From CAYSFE01 sp964430225 (GTDB lineage: Bacteria; Patescibacteriota; Dojkabacteria; GCA-016699595; JBAXKR01), in the NCBI GenBank assembly GCA_964430225.1, contig CAYSFE010000008.1:1-41854 (forward strand): DNA of 41,854 nucleotides. The letters run 5' to 3'. The notes below the pieces were generated by a model. The model had not been told where the DNA came from, ran no database searches, and was given only the letters and a program-made list of their open reading frames with translations. Shown in pieces: positions 15,112 to 23,279 of the stretch; position 1 is the first letter of the stretch, and every line of letters begins with the position of its first letter. Position numbers and translations under genes: made by a program.

Positions 15112-15861
15112 ATGATATCAATAGTTATGAGTACAAGCAAAAAGGTAAAAGAAATTAGAAAGCTTTGGAAAGATTTAGCGATTAATACCAACGTTACTAA
15201 AAGAAATAAAATTAGAGATGGTAAAATGGTAAATATTGGTTTTATCAACCAATATACACTTCATACCTTTATCCCAAATAAATGGTTTGATTGGGAAAAT
15301 AGAGTAAATGCCGAAATAATGATTATTGGTCAAGATTGGGGACCATATAAAGCACTACTCCCATATATTGAAAACTATAACAAGGCTTTAAATTATGAAG
15401 ACTTTCTATTTAAGACTTTCTCTTCAAGAACTGAAAAGTTCATACTTACTTCACTAACTAAATCATATAAAGAGAAGTACGGCAATACTATGACAAAAGA
15501 TGTATGGAATAAGTTCATTTTCACTGTAGCTGTTCTATTCACAAGACAAGGAAAACATTTTAGAGGATCTGAATTCTATGATGAAGCTTTTGGTATGAAA
15601 GAGTCACTACCCTATCTTAAAAGACAAATTGAAATAATTAAACCAAAAGTAATAATTGTAATGGGTGGAACAGCTTGGAAACAGATAAAAGATATCTATA
15701 ATCTAAAATACCCTAGTAAATTTAGTGAAGTAATATTAAAACTTAATAGAAAACCTATTATTCATAAAGATATTAAGATAATTCCAATATTCCATCCAGC
15801 ATCATTTACCGATCCCAAAGAACAATACAAACTTTGGAAAACCCTTTGGGATAATATATAG
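15112..15861 (+). CDS. Uracil-DNA glycosylase superfamily protein
   Basis: 249 residues. The motifs follow the UDG fold in order: AEIMIIGQDWGPYK (motif 1 region, where UDGs have GQDPY or GEAPG), the central strand KPKVIIVMGGTAWKQI, and IPIFHPASF, which matches the C-terminal HP-S DNA-intercalation loop. The long insert between motif 1 and the central strand (FFxR-rich, about 90 residues) is unlike classical UDG families, so this is a divergent member; whether it removes uracil is unknown. A second Met at 15127 is possible, but the promoter fits 15112. It ends 2 bp before the stop of the converging cutA gene. Confidence 0.75.
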   Translation: MISIVMSTSKKVKEIRKLWKDLAINTNVTKRNKIRDGKMVNIGFINQYTLHTFIPNKWFDWENRVNAEIMIIGQDWGPYKALLPYIENYNKALNYEDFLFKTFSSRTEKFILTSLTKSYKEKYGNTMTKDVWNKFIFTVAVLFTRQGKHFRGSEFYDEAFGMKESLPYLKRQIEIIKPKVIIVMGGTAWKQIKDIYNLKYPSKFSEVILKLNRKPIIHKDIKIIPIFHPASFTDPKEQYKLWKTLWDNI

Positions 15862-15863
15862 AC

Positions 15864-16208
15864 TTATTCCATCTCACCTTTAAACCACTCCCAATATTTA
15901 TCTGAAACTGCAATGACTGGAATTGCAAAGATACAAGGAACATCATATGAATGAAGTTTCTTTACTTCCTCTTCAATACTGTCATATTTTGATTTTACAC
16001 TTTTAATTAGTAATACAACTTCCTTACTTTTATCAATATTTCCAGTCTTTGGAGGCCAAAAGAACATTGGTTGCATTTCTTTAAAGATATTCACACAAGC
16101 ACAAAGCTTCTTATTCATTATTCCTTCTCCTATCTTCTCAGCCTCTTCCATAGAATCACAAGTAACATATATCAAAACCATATGATCAGATTCAGGAGTG
16201 AATTTCAT
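15864..16208 (-). CDS. cutA: CutA1 divalent-ion tolerance protein
   Basis: 114 residues, the normal length. VLIYVTCDSMEEAEKIGEGI, KLCACVNI, the Trp-containing FFWPPKTGNIDKSKEVVLLIKS and EEVKKLHSYDVPCI followed by YWEWF are the CutA1 landmarks. The protein forms a very stable trimer linked to copper and other metal tolerance in some bacteria, though its molecular job is unclear. The start may also be the Met at residue 10. It follows a Nudix gene by 17 bp and is probably the last gene of the DUF1599-gpmI-Nudix-cutA unit. Confidence 0.93.
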   Translation of the reverse strand: MKFTPESDHMVLIYVTCDSMEEAEKIGEGIMNKKLCACVNIFKEMQPMFFWPPKTGNIDKSKEVVLLIKSVKSKYDSIEEEVKKLHSYDVPCIFAIPVIAVSDKYWEWFKGEME

Positions 16209-16225
16209 ATTAATTGTTTTGTAAG

Positions 16226-16780
16226 TTATTTAAATATCTCTGGAAACAAATAACTAGCTTTAAGTAAATTTGCGACAGTACTAGTAGAATATATAGTTCC
16301 ATCTAAAACCATTTCAATAGCCTTCTTAGGTTCTACTACCATAATCTCAATATCTTCATTGTCATCAAACTTTTGTTTTGAGTTAAACTCTAAATCACGA
16401 GCTATATAGAAATGAGTGTACTGCCTCATTTTAGATGGATTATTCATTGTTCTACCTACAAACCTCATGTTCTCTAATGTAGTTTTAATACCTGTTTCCT
16501 CTTCTAATTCAGCTAAAGCTGTTTCTTGTAAAGTTTTTCCTTCTTGAATATATCCTGCTGGAAATTCAATTACAAAATCCTCTGCGGCATGTTTGTATTG
16601 CTTTACTAGTACTATTTCACCAGTTTTTAATACTGGTAGTACTAGTATTACATCGCCAGCAATGGATAAATAGAAATCATCTACTATCTTTCCATTCCCA
16701 AGTTCTACTTTATGTTTAAATATTGGATACCATTTACTTGGAGATACATCTTCTTCCTTTAGAACTTTCCACTTTTTCAT
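16226..16780 (-). CDS. Nudix hydrolase, ADP-ribose pyrophosphatase-like, with altered Nudix box
   Basis: 184 residues with the ADP-ribose pyrophosphatase layout: GEIVLVKQYKHAAEDFVIEF, then the box GYIQEGKTLQETALAELEEE followed by TGI, then GRTMNNPSKMRQYTHFYIA. Relative to the GX5EX7REUXEEXGU box, the first Glu is Lys and the Arg of RE is Ala, while the EXXEE metal-binding core is kept. Metal binding may therefore persist with changed activity. In this family the substrate is usually ADP-ribose or another ADP-linked sugar. It sits between gpmI (18 bp) and cutA (17 bp) on the same strand. Confidence 0.88.
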   Translation of the reverse strand: MKKWKVLKEEDVSPSKWYPIFKHKVELGNGKIVDDFYLSIAGDVILVLPVLKTGEIVLVKQYKHAAEDFVIEFPAGYIQEGKTLQETALAELEEETGIKTTLENMRFVGRTMNNPSKMRQYTHFYIARDLEFNSKQKFDDNEDIEIMVVEPKKAIEMVLDGTIYSTSTVANLLKASYLFPEIFK

Positions 16781-16798
16781 GATTTAAATAATTATATA

Positions 16799-18361
16799 TT
16801 ATCCTCCAGCTAGTAGATCTCTCCCTGTCATATCTCCAGGTTTCTTCATTTCTAATAGTGTAAGTATTGTAGGAGCTATGTCTGATAATCTTCCAAACTG
16901 TAATTCTCTTGGTTTACCTTCATTAGATACATAAAGAAATGGGACTGGATTAGTTGAGTGTTTTGTATCTACTTCACCTGTTGTTAAATCTATCATCTCT
17001 TCTGCATTGCCATGGTCAGCTGTAAGCATAATAGATCCACCAAGTGGAAGTATGTTATCTACAAGTTTAGCGATACATTGATCAACTACTTGTACTGCTT
17101 TAATACCTGCATTCAATACTCCAGTATGAGCTACCATATCTACATTTGCATAATTAACTACTATTAAGTCATATATTCCTAGTTTTGCTTGATCAATTAG
17201 TTTATCTGTCACCTCTATACTACTCATTTCAGGTTTTTGATCATATGTAGCTACATCTCTTGGTGAAGGTACTTCTACTCTATCCTCTCCATTAAATGAT
17301 ATTTCTATACCACCATCAAAGAAGTAGGTTACATGAGGATACTTTTCAGATTCAGATATTCTTAATTGTCTTAAGCCTGCTTCGGATAATACTCTACCAA
17401 GAGGAAGGTTAATCTTCTCAGGTGGGAATGCAGTTAGATGTGGCAACCCTTTTTCATACTCTGTCATTCCTACAAACATGATATTTGCAAGTCTTTCTCT
17501 TTTAAAGAATGTGAAGTTTGTTTTTTCAAATGCTTGAGCTAATTGAATTGCTCTATCTGATCTATAGTTGAAGAAAAGGATTGCATCTCCTGCCTTGATA
17601 TTTGAAAATACTTGTCCATCATCACCCAATAGAATTGAGGGTTCAATATATTCATCATTTATATCTCGTGAGTAATTATCTTCAATCGCCTCTTTATACG
17701 TCTTATATGTCTTTCCTATTCCCTGTGTTAACATATTGTATGTCATCTCCACTTTATTCCATCTTTCATCTCTATCCATAGCAATTGATCTACCAATGAT
17801 AGTTCCTATCTTTCCTACACCTCTTCTAGCACACTCTGCCTCAACTTGTTCTAGGAATACTAATGCACTTTTAGGTGGGGAATCTCTTCCATCTACAAAA
17901 GCATGAAGAACTAGATCCGATCCAGTAAGTCCATTATCTTGAGCTAACTTAATTAAAGCATATACATGATTAATAGAAGAGTGAACCACTCCACCACCAA
18001 TACATCCCATTAAGTGTAACTTCCCTTTATTTTGCTTCATATGTGAAATCAGTCCTAATAGAGCTGGGTTCTTAAAGAAAGTACCAGAGGTAATACTCAT
18101 ATCTATACGAGGAAGTTCTTGGTATACAACCTTACCTGCTCCAATATTAATATGACCAACTTCACTATTGCCATCAGTACCTGCAGGTAATCCTACTTCA
18201 GTACCAGATGCATGTAAGAAACAATGTGGAAAACGAGGCCATAGATAGTCCAATACTTTTGTCTGTGCAGAAGTAACAGCATTACCAGGACCCGGTGCTG
18301 CTACACCCATTCCATCGACTATTACTAGTACTAGAGGTTTTGGACGTTTAACAAATGACAT
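16799..18361 (-). CDS. gpmI: 2,3-bisphosphoglycerate-independent phosphoglycerate mutase
   Basis: 520 residues, the usual length for the Mn-dependent iPGM that interconverts 3- and 2-phosphoglycerate in glycolysis. KPLVLVIVDGMG supplies the first metal ligand, the nucleophilic Ser lies in TDGNSEVGHINIGAG, substrate loops are LHAFVDGRDSPP and RDERWNKVEM, and the second metal site includes ANVDMVAHTG, LTADHGNAEEM and KHSTNPVPFL. All catalytic motifs are present. It follows the DUF1599 gene by 34 bp and precedes the Nudix and cutA genes. Confidence 0.97.
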   Translation of the reverse strand: MSFVKRPKPLVLVIVDGMGVAAPGPGNAVTSAQTKVLDYLWPRFPHCFLHASGTEVGLPAGTDGNSEVGHINIGAGKVVYQELPRIDMSITSGTFFKNPALLGLISHMKQNKGKLHLMGCIGGGVVHSSINHVYALIKLAQDNGLTGSDLVLHAFVDGRDSPPKSALVFLEQVEAECARRGVGKIGTIIGRSIAMDRDERWNKVEMTYNMLTQGIGKTYKTYKEAIEDNYSRDINDEYIEPSILLGDDGQVFSNIKAGDAILFFNYRSDRAIQLAQAFEKTNFTFFKRERLANIMFVGMTEYEKGLPHLTAFPPEKINLPLGRVLSEAGLRQLRISESEKYPHVTYFFDGGIEISFNGEDRVEVPSPRDVATYDQKPEMSSIEVTDKLIDQAKLGIYDLIVVNYANVDMVAHTGVLNAGIKAVQVVDQCIAKLVDNILPLGGSIMLTADHGNAEEMIDLTTGEVDTKHSTNPVPFLYVSNEGKPRELQFGRLSDIAPTILTLLEMKKPGDMTGRDLLAGG

Positions 18362-18395
18362 ACTTTAATATATCAGAAAGTGGAAACAGTTACAG

Positions 18396-18701
18396 CTACT
18401 TACGTTTATCCTTTAAATAGGCATTAAGAATGTATAGGTAATTACAACAATCAATTATTGTATCTTGAATTGTTTCTTCTTTTACATCATTAGACTTATC
18501 TACTAAGTTAGAAATCCTAGACAATTTGTCTAAGACCCTAACCAGTATCGCTCTTTCTGGACTTACGCCTACTAAAGATGCATTTCTAAAATTTTTAAAT
18601 GGATCTACCCCTGTGGCATAGTCTTTATTCTTTAATTTAATTAATCCTATACCCTCTTTCATGTCATCTTCTATTGAAGAAAAAAAAGACTTTTGAGTCA
18701 T
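18396..18701 (-). CDS. DUF1599 / nucleotide-modification-associated domain protein
   Basis: 101 residues matching the DUF1599 (Nmad1) pattern: LKNKDYATGVDPFKNFRNAS, GVSPERAILVRVLDKLSRISNL, and a final helix EETIQDTIIDCCNYLYILNAYL. The fold is all-helical and MazG-like; relatives are common in phages and small bacterial genomes and are suspected to act on nucleotides, without proof. It is probably the first gene of the gpmI unit. Confidence 0.8.
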   Translation of the reverse strand: MTQKSFFSSIEDDMKEGIGLIKLKNKDYATGVDPFKNFRNASLVGVSPERAILVRVLDKLSRISNLVDKSNDVKEETIQDTIIDCCNYLYILNAYLKDKRK

Positions 18702-18770
18702 ATATATATTTATGAAAATTAAAGTGGGTAGTGAGGAGAGTGTATATATAATGTAAGTATTTTACAAATA

Positions 18771-19556
18771 TTACTGATCACTAAAACTTTCGAAAAGACA
18801 TCCTGGATATTTCTCCTTTTCAATGGAATATAGATCAAGTTTGGAAACACTTTCCCAACTCTTTTCCATATCTGTTATTTTTTTGCCTATTATCTCTCTA
18901 GCATTTGATTCTAGTAGAAATGTAGGACAATAGTAGGAAGTCTTTCCATCTTTATCTTTGTTAATCTGAATCTCAAATCTATATGTTCCATTTCCTTGAA
19001 TATTTGGGTAACCAATAACATCACCTATACTTACTTTGTCCCCTTTCTTAACTTCAAGCCTAACTAAATGATCCATTGAAATTGTCCAAATAGATCCTTC
19101 AAATGTTTGAATAAAGACTTCATAATCTTTTGTATCCTCCTGAGGTCTAATAAAACCTATGACCCCATCTATTGGAGATATAACTTTTGTAGAAGATCTA
19201 AGAGATGCATATTCAAAATTTGGATTTAATATATTTTTTCCTGGTAATTTCTCACCAAATGTATAGAACCCTTTTATGCCATTAGACTTATATTCCCTTA
19301 GTACATTATTATCTACAATTAGATTAGACATATCAGTACCTAAATTTGAAAGTACAATATCATCCTCTTTTGTATTCGTTGATGATGAGGAAGATTCTTT
19401 GGAAACTGATACATTGGTACCCTCACTTTTAGATATATCTATTTTAGAAGTGCTTTCTAAAGTAAGTGGGTTTGAAAATATTAATATGCCAGTAGCTATT
19501 AAAATTAAGATAGAAATAACCCCAAGTGAAATGTACACAATCTTTTTAGTAAGCAT
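18771..19556 (-). CDS. Membrane-anchored M23-like (LytM fold) protein lacking catalytic residues
   Basis: 261 residues: an N-terminal membrane helix (about 5-28), a Ser/Thr-rich linker, and a domain with ISPIDGVIGFIRP, MDHLVRLEVKKGDKVSIGDV and IGYPNIQGNGTYRFEIQ. This order mirrors the M23 peptidase (dGvV...HL..V.vGd.V..Gq.IG...G...HLHFE). The final HxH is replaced by T-Y-R before FEI, and the first zinc-binding His and Asp are not visible, so it is likely an inactive LytM-like protein that binds the wall or activates another hydrolase. It neighbours an intact zincin protease gene, 62 bp away on the same strand. Confidence 0.7.
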   Translation of the reverse strand: MLTKKIVYISLGVISILILIATGILIFSNPLTLESTSKIDISKSEGTNVSVSKESSSSSTNTKEDDIVLSNLGTDMSNLIVDNNVLREYKSNGIKGFYTFGEKLPGKNILNPNFEYASLRSSTKVISPIDGVIGFIRPQEDTKDYEVFIQTFEGSIWTISMDHLVRLEVKKGDKVSIGDVIGYPNIQGNGTYRFEIQINKDKDGKTSYYCPTFLLESNAREIIGKKITDMEKSWESVSKLDLYSIEKEKYPGCLFESFSDQ

Positions 19557-19618
19557 TTAATAGAAAACAAAATATATATCTACATACTATATGAAATCAT
19601 AAAGTTTAGAAATTAAAT

Positions 19619-20971
19619 TTAGTCTCTATGTAAATCTTTTAAGAATGTCCAGAGTAGTTCTGATTTATCAGGAGTCATAGGATTTAGATATCCCCCATAT
19701 GCAGCTATATCAGTCTGGTCACAGAGTCTAACTAATGTTTTACCAGGCTCAGAAATTGATGCATTATTTTTATACACTACGTCATCTAGAATCTTCTGAG
19801 GGAAATCCCACTGATTAAATTTAGGATAAGTGGTTTCCAATTTATTCATTAGCGTTTCATATTGCCTTGCTCCATTTTCTAGTCTTCCAAAGAAATGATC
19901 CCATACTTGTTCTTTTTGTACATTACTCATGTCATACATACTTGTAAGAGCAACAAATGCTATTCCATCAGCCTGTGATTCTTCTGCAATACTTCTGTTA
20001 TTTATATCTTTTGTTACATCTCCTCCCCAGTTATATTCAGGAGACGTTTTTACTGATTGAATATATATAGTTGGATATTTAAATCCTTCTGCTGTATTTG
20101 TATAGTTTACGGCTCTTTGAAGTATGTGAGTTAATTCATGGTATGTTGTCATTCTAATTGCCATATTTCTAAGCTTTGTAAAATATGGAACTACTTGAGA
20201 TATATCACTAGGCTCATCTCCAATAACTAAACTTTTCTTTAGTAGGAGTGATGGAAGATATATATCTACAGCTTGCAATTCATATTTTGCTTCTCTATTA
20301 CTCCCGTTATATGAAGACACTCCTGTTACGCCTGCATTAGGATCATTTTTAGCAATATATGTGAATCTTTCCTTTGAGTTTGGTAAAGTATATTTTTCAA
20401 TCTCGTCTATATACTTTTGATTTACTCCCTTAGACTTTAAGAAAGAAATATATTCTTCTCTAGCTTTAAATACTTCATCTGTAATTTCAGTTATTGCCGT
20501 ACTTCCAAGGTATACAGAAGAAATATCATCAGGAATTAATAGGTTTTCATCTTTTTCCTTAGCAGTGTTAACCCAAGAATCAAGATCTGTTTGAGAATAG
20601 TCTGAAATTGATAATGGGATTGGAGAATCTTTTACTCCACCCCAGTCCTTACCTTCTGCTAGATCTAATGTTTTAAGTAAGAATTCCAAACTTAGAATCT
20701 GTATTCTCTCTGCCTTAACAACCTTAATATTTGAATCGTTTATACTTTTCAAGGTCCCTCCTTTAATATTTGTAAAATTAAATTGAGAACTATCTATACT
20801 TTGATTAGATAAAGAACTAGAACTACTTTCAAATATTTGTGTTGGATTAGTTATTTTTGTATTTGTTTGTGACTGAATTGTTCCTAATAGAATATATATA
20901 CATAAAGAACAAAGAACACATAGAAGAAAAATAATTCCTAATATGATTAGTGCAACTTTTATAGGTTTCAT
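19619..20971 (-). CDS. Membrane-anchored zinc metalloprotease-like protein (HELTH motif)
   Basis: 450 residues. A membrane helix at about 5-28 is followed by a Ser/Thr/Gln-rich linker and a long extracytoplasmic domain. Near residue 280 lies RMTTYHELTHILQRA, a full HExxH zincin motif; about 45 residues later EESQADGIAFVAL supplies the third-ligand Glu and the conserved AD. It is probably a surface metallopeptidase of unknown substrate, and no specific peptidase family can be named by eye. It could work with the M23-like gene that follows. Start at 20971 puts the helix directly after MKPIK. Confidence 0.78.
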   Translation of the reverse strand: MKPIKVALIILGIIFLLCVLCSLCIYILLGTIQSQTNTKITNPTQIFESSSSSLSNQSIDSSQFNFTNIKGGTLKSINDSNIKVVKAERIQILSLEFLLKTLDLAEGKDWGGVKDSPIPLSISDYSQTDLDSWVNTAKEKDENLLIPDDISSVYLGSTAITEITDEVFKAREEYISFLKSKGVNQKYIDEIEKYTLPNSKERFTYIAKNDPNAGVTGVSSYNGSNREAKYELQAVDIYLPSLLLKKSLVIGDEPSDISQVVPYFTKLRNMAIRMTTYHELTHILQRAVNYTNTAEGFKYPTIYIQSVKTSPEYNWGGDVTKDINNRSIAEESQADGIAFVALTSMYDMSNVQKEQVWDHFFGRLENGARQYETLMNKLETTYPKFNQWDFPQKILDDVVYKNNASISEPGKTLVRLCDQTDIAAYGGYLNPMTPDKSELLWTFLKDLHRD

Positions 20972-21137
20972 AAAAAGAAATAATAAGTATTTTATTCTTA
21001 CACAAATTGTTTCGTTACTGTAAACAAACCCTTAATAGTTAGAGTATATATCAAGAAGGTAACAAATGTAACTAGTGTTGTAATAGCCAAGCCCAAAGAA
21101 TAATACAGAATCTTCCTGAGAGTTAAGAATATATTTG

Positions 21138-21983
21138 TTACTTACTATTTGGTGTTATTTCAGATTCCATTTCCTTACAAGTGACAGGATCAATATACAC
21201 TAAAACAGTTGGTGTAGACTTAGTAAGTTTTCCAATTAACGTTACTAAGCCTGCCTCATCTACATTAAAACATGTAGCATCGACATATCTTACTCCACTC
21301 CCTCTTTCTGCATAAGCTAAATAGATATTCTTTCCAACTATTTTTGTAATAACTTCTTTACCAGCAAAAGATTCTTGTTTTTCATAATCTTTAAATGAAG
21401 GATATTTTGTATCGACCAAATATCTACCCTTTGCCTCTAACTTTTGTTCAGTATCATCCTCAGGAAGAGTTGTTCTTGAAAAGTTTGATGATGTATTCTC
21501 ATATACATTAACTAGGCAAAATACCGATAGCACAAGTAGAGCGAATAAAGTTAAGAGCGGTAATACATGAATCTTTAAACTTTTTAAGGTTTTTCTTAAA
21601 CTAAAGAACCAAGTTAGATTTAAAATAGGGAGAATAAATAATAAGGAGTTTAATATAAATCTCTCAATTAAAAAGTACCAGTGGTTTTTAGGATCAATAA
21701 TAAAATTTATATCAGTAAACTCTAAACCTTGGAAATTTCGTATAAAATACATTGGCCAACCCATTTTAGAGGCGAATCCAGACTCAATCCCGTTCCCTAT
21801 TGATAGAGATGATATTGAAAGTAATATTCCAGTAATTAGGGAGGTTGCAATTATTTTCTTACTTGGTATTTTCTTTGTTAAAGCTAAAGCTAGGATAAAA
21901 GAACATATGAGTAGTATAAATACAATTATCCCTTGCAAGGCAGTTATTTCAAAACTAGATGGGAGAACATTATATATAAACAT
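21138..21983 (-). CDS. Four-helix membrane protein with extracytoplasmic tail
   Basis: 281 residues, no family recognised. Four hydrophobic helices (about residues 13-35, 44-62, 105-128 and 138-160) are followed by a polar domain of about 115 residues with two cysteines (DATCFN and PVTCKE) that could pair. The pattern GWPMYFIRNFQG between helices 2 and 3 looks like an outer loop. The 166 bp between this gene and the zincin gene hold no convincing gene; one hydrophobic frame there lacks a start codon. Confidence 0.7.
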   Translation of the reverse strand: MFIYNVLPSSFEITALQGIIVFILLICSFILALALTKKIPSKKIIATSLITGILLSISSLSIGNGIESGFASKMGWPMYFIRNFQGLEFTDINFIIDPKNHWYFLIERFILNSLLFILPILNLTWFFSLRKTLKSLKIHVLPLLTLFALLVLSVFCLVNVYENTSSNFSRTTLPEDDTEQKLEAKGRYLVDTKYPSFKDYEKQESFAGKEVITKIVGKNIYLAYAERGSGVRYVDATCFNVDEAGLVTLIGKLTKSTPTVLVYIDPVTCKEMESEITPNSK

Positions 21984-22055
21984 ACTTTTAGTCTAATAAC
22001 TATTACACACATAGTAATATATTCGTTACAACTTGATAATAGATAGATTTAAGTT

Positions 22056-22616
22056 TTACCAGTGAGATCTTGAGATATTAAAGACTTTATTTGTATTTAA
22101 TAGGTTTGAGAGAAGTTGCTTAGTAGTATCAAAGACAATAACATCACCTGTTTCCCATTTTGGTTTAATTTCCTTATCTCCATCTTTATATATGAATCTA
22201 TTTTGAGCGTTTTTAGCTATAAAGAAGCTACTTTTCTTAAAAAACTCTGAAGTGTTTGGATTACAGAATCCCACCCCAATTTTATTATTCTCAATCATAT
22301 ATCTTCTCATATCATCTAAGAGTGCTCTTCCATATCCTTTTGATTTCTCTACTGAAATAATACGAGCAATACCTAAAACATCATATTTCTCATCTTTATA
22401 TGAAACCATCACATTATGAAAACATCCAAAGGATAATAGTTTATTTGCTTTACCACCTTTTACAAGAAAATACCTTTTATTCCATTCTTCATTAGTTGGT
22501 TTGGGATCTATTAGGGATTTTGAATTAAACTCCTTTTTTCTATATAGGTTGATAACCTCTATTTCTTTTTTTGTTAACTCTTTTCCTAGTTTTTGTATTA
22601 CGGATATTTTTATCAT
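22056..22616 (-). CDS. GNAT-family acetyltransferase
   Basis: 186 residues. YDVLGIARIISVEKSKGYGR followed by ALLDDMRRYM is the acetyl-CoA pyrophosphate-binding motif A (R/QxxGxG/A) after its beta strand; GVGFCNPNTSEFFKKSSFF matches the following strand and helix of the GNAT fold. The acceptor is unknown. It lies 67 bp after lemA on the same strand, with no terminator visible between. Confidence 0.82.
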   Translation of the reverse strand: MIKISVIQKLGKELTKKEIEVINLYRKKEFNSKSLIDPKPTNEEWNKRYFLVKGGKANKLLSFGCFHNVMVSYKDEKYDVLGIARIISVEKSKGYGRALLDDMRRYMIENNKIGVGFCNPNTSEFFKKSSFFIAKNAQNRFIYKDGDKEIKPKWETGDVIVFDTTKQLLSNLLNTNKVFNISRSHW

Positions 22617-22683
22617 AGTGAAGTTCTAGAGGTATTTTACCATGATATCTCTAAGTTATATATGGGATTTTCCTATACAGGCT

Positions 22684-23235
22684 CTACACCTCGACTTTTA
22701 CGTTCTTTTGCTCCTCAGATGATGCTTGGAATGACTCTTCAAGTTTAAATCCTAGTAGTTTATATAGAAGCTTAGCTGGAAATACTTGTAGTCTTGTATT
22801 AAAGTTTCTTACCGTACCGTTATAGTATCTCCTTTGATTAGCAATTCCTTCTTCAATCTTTACTAAATCAGATTGTAGAGACAAAAAGTTTGAAGATGCT
22901 TTAAGTTCAGGATAGCTTTCTGAAAGCATAAAGATACTTTTAATCGCAGACCCTATTTGTTCTTCAATCTTTCCTTTCTCTTCTATACTTGTTGTTTCGC
23001 TTACTCTAGATCTAAGTTTGGTAACTTCTTCTAATGTATTTTTCTCATACCCTGCATATCCTTTAACTATTTCAACTAGATTAGGTACCAAATCAAATCT
23101 CTTCTTAAGTTCTACATCTATTCCACTCCAAGCTTCTTGTACTAAGTTTCTATCTGTAACAAGTGAGTTATATAGAAAGAAGACATATAGAAGTACAATA
23201 AAGAGTATAAAAGCAAATATTCCTAAAACTATCAT
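22684..23235 (-). CDS. lemA: LemA family protein
   Basis: 183 residues with one N-terminal membrane helix (about 3-22) and the LemA signature region: YNSLVTDRNLVQEAWSGIDV, ELKKRFDLVPNLVEIVKGYA, and the paired helices LSLQSDLVKIEEGIANQRRY and YNGTVRNFNTRLQVFPAKLL. The family makes a membrane-anchored helical bundle of unknown function. It is often encoded next to DUF2207 or TPM-domain proteins, as here: the DUF2207 gene ends 44 bp upstream. Confidence 0.94.
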   Translation of the reverse strand: MIVLGIFAFILFIVLLYVFFLYNSLVTDRNLVQEAWSGIDVELKKRFDLVPNLVEIVKGYAGYEKNTLEEVTKLRSRVSETTSIEEKGKIEEQIGSAIKSIFMLSESYPELKASSNFLSLQSDLVKIEEGIANQRRYYNGTVRNFNTRLQVFPAKLLYKLLGFKLEESFQASSEEQKNVKVEV

Positions 23236-23279
23236 GTTAAAAAGGTTAATAAATTAAATGTTTATACTCAAAATATTAA

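Noticed and set aside
20998..21137. Minus-strand hydrophobic frame of about 46 codons (ITTLVTFVTFLIYTL) between two membrane-protein genes.
   Set aside because: It has no ATG or GTG; only TTG, CTG or ATT could start it and none has a well-spaced ribosome site. Logged as possible micro-gene, not annotated.
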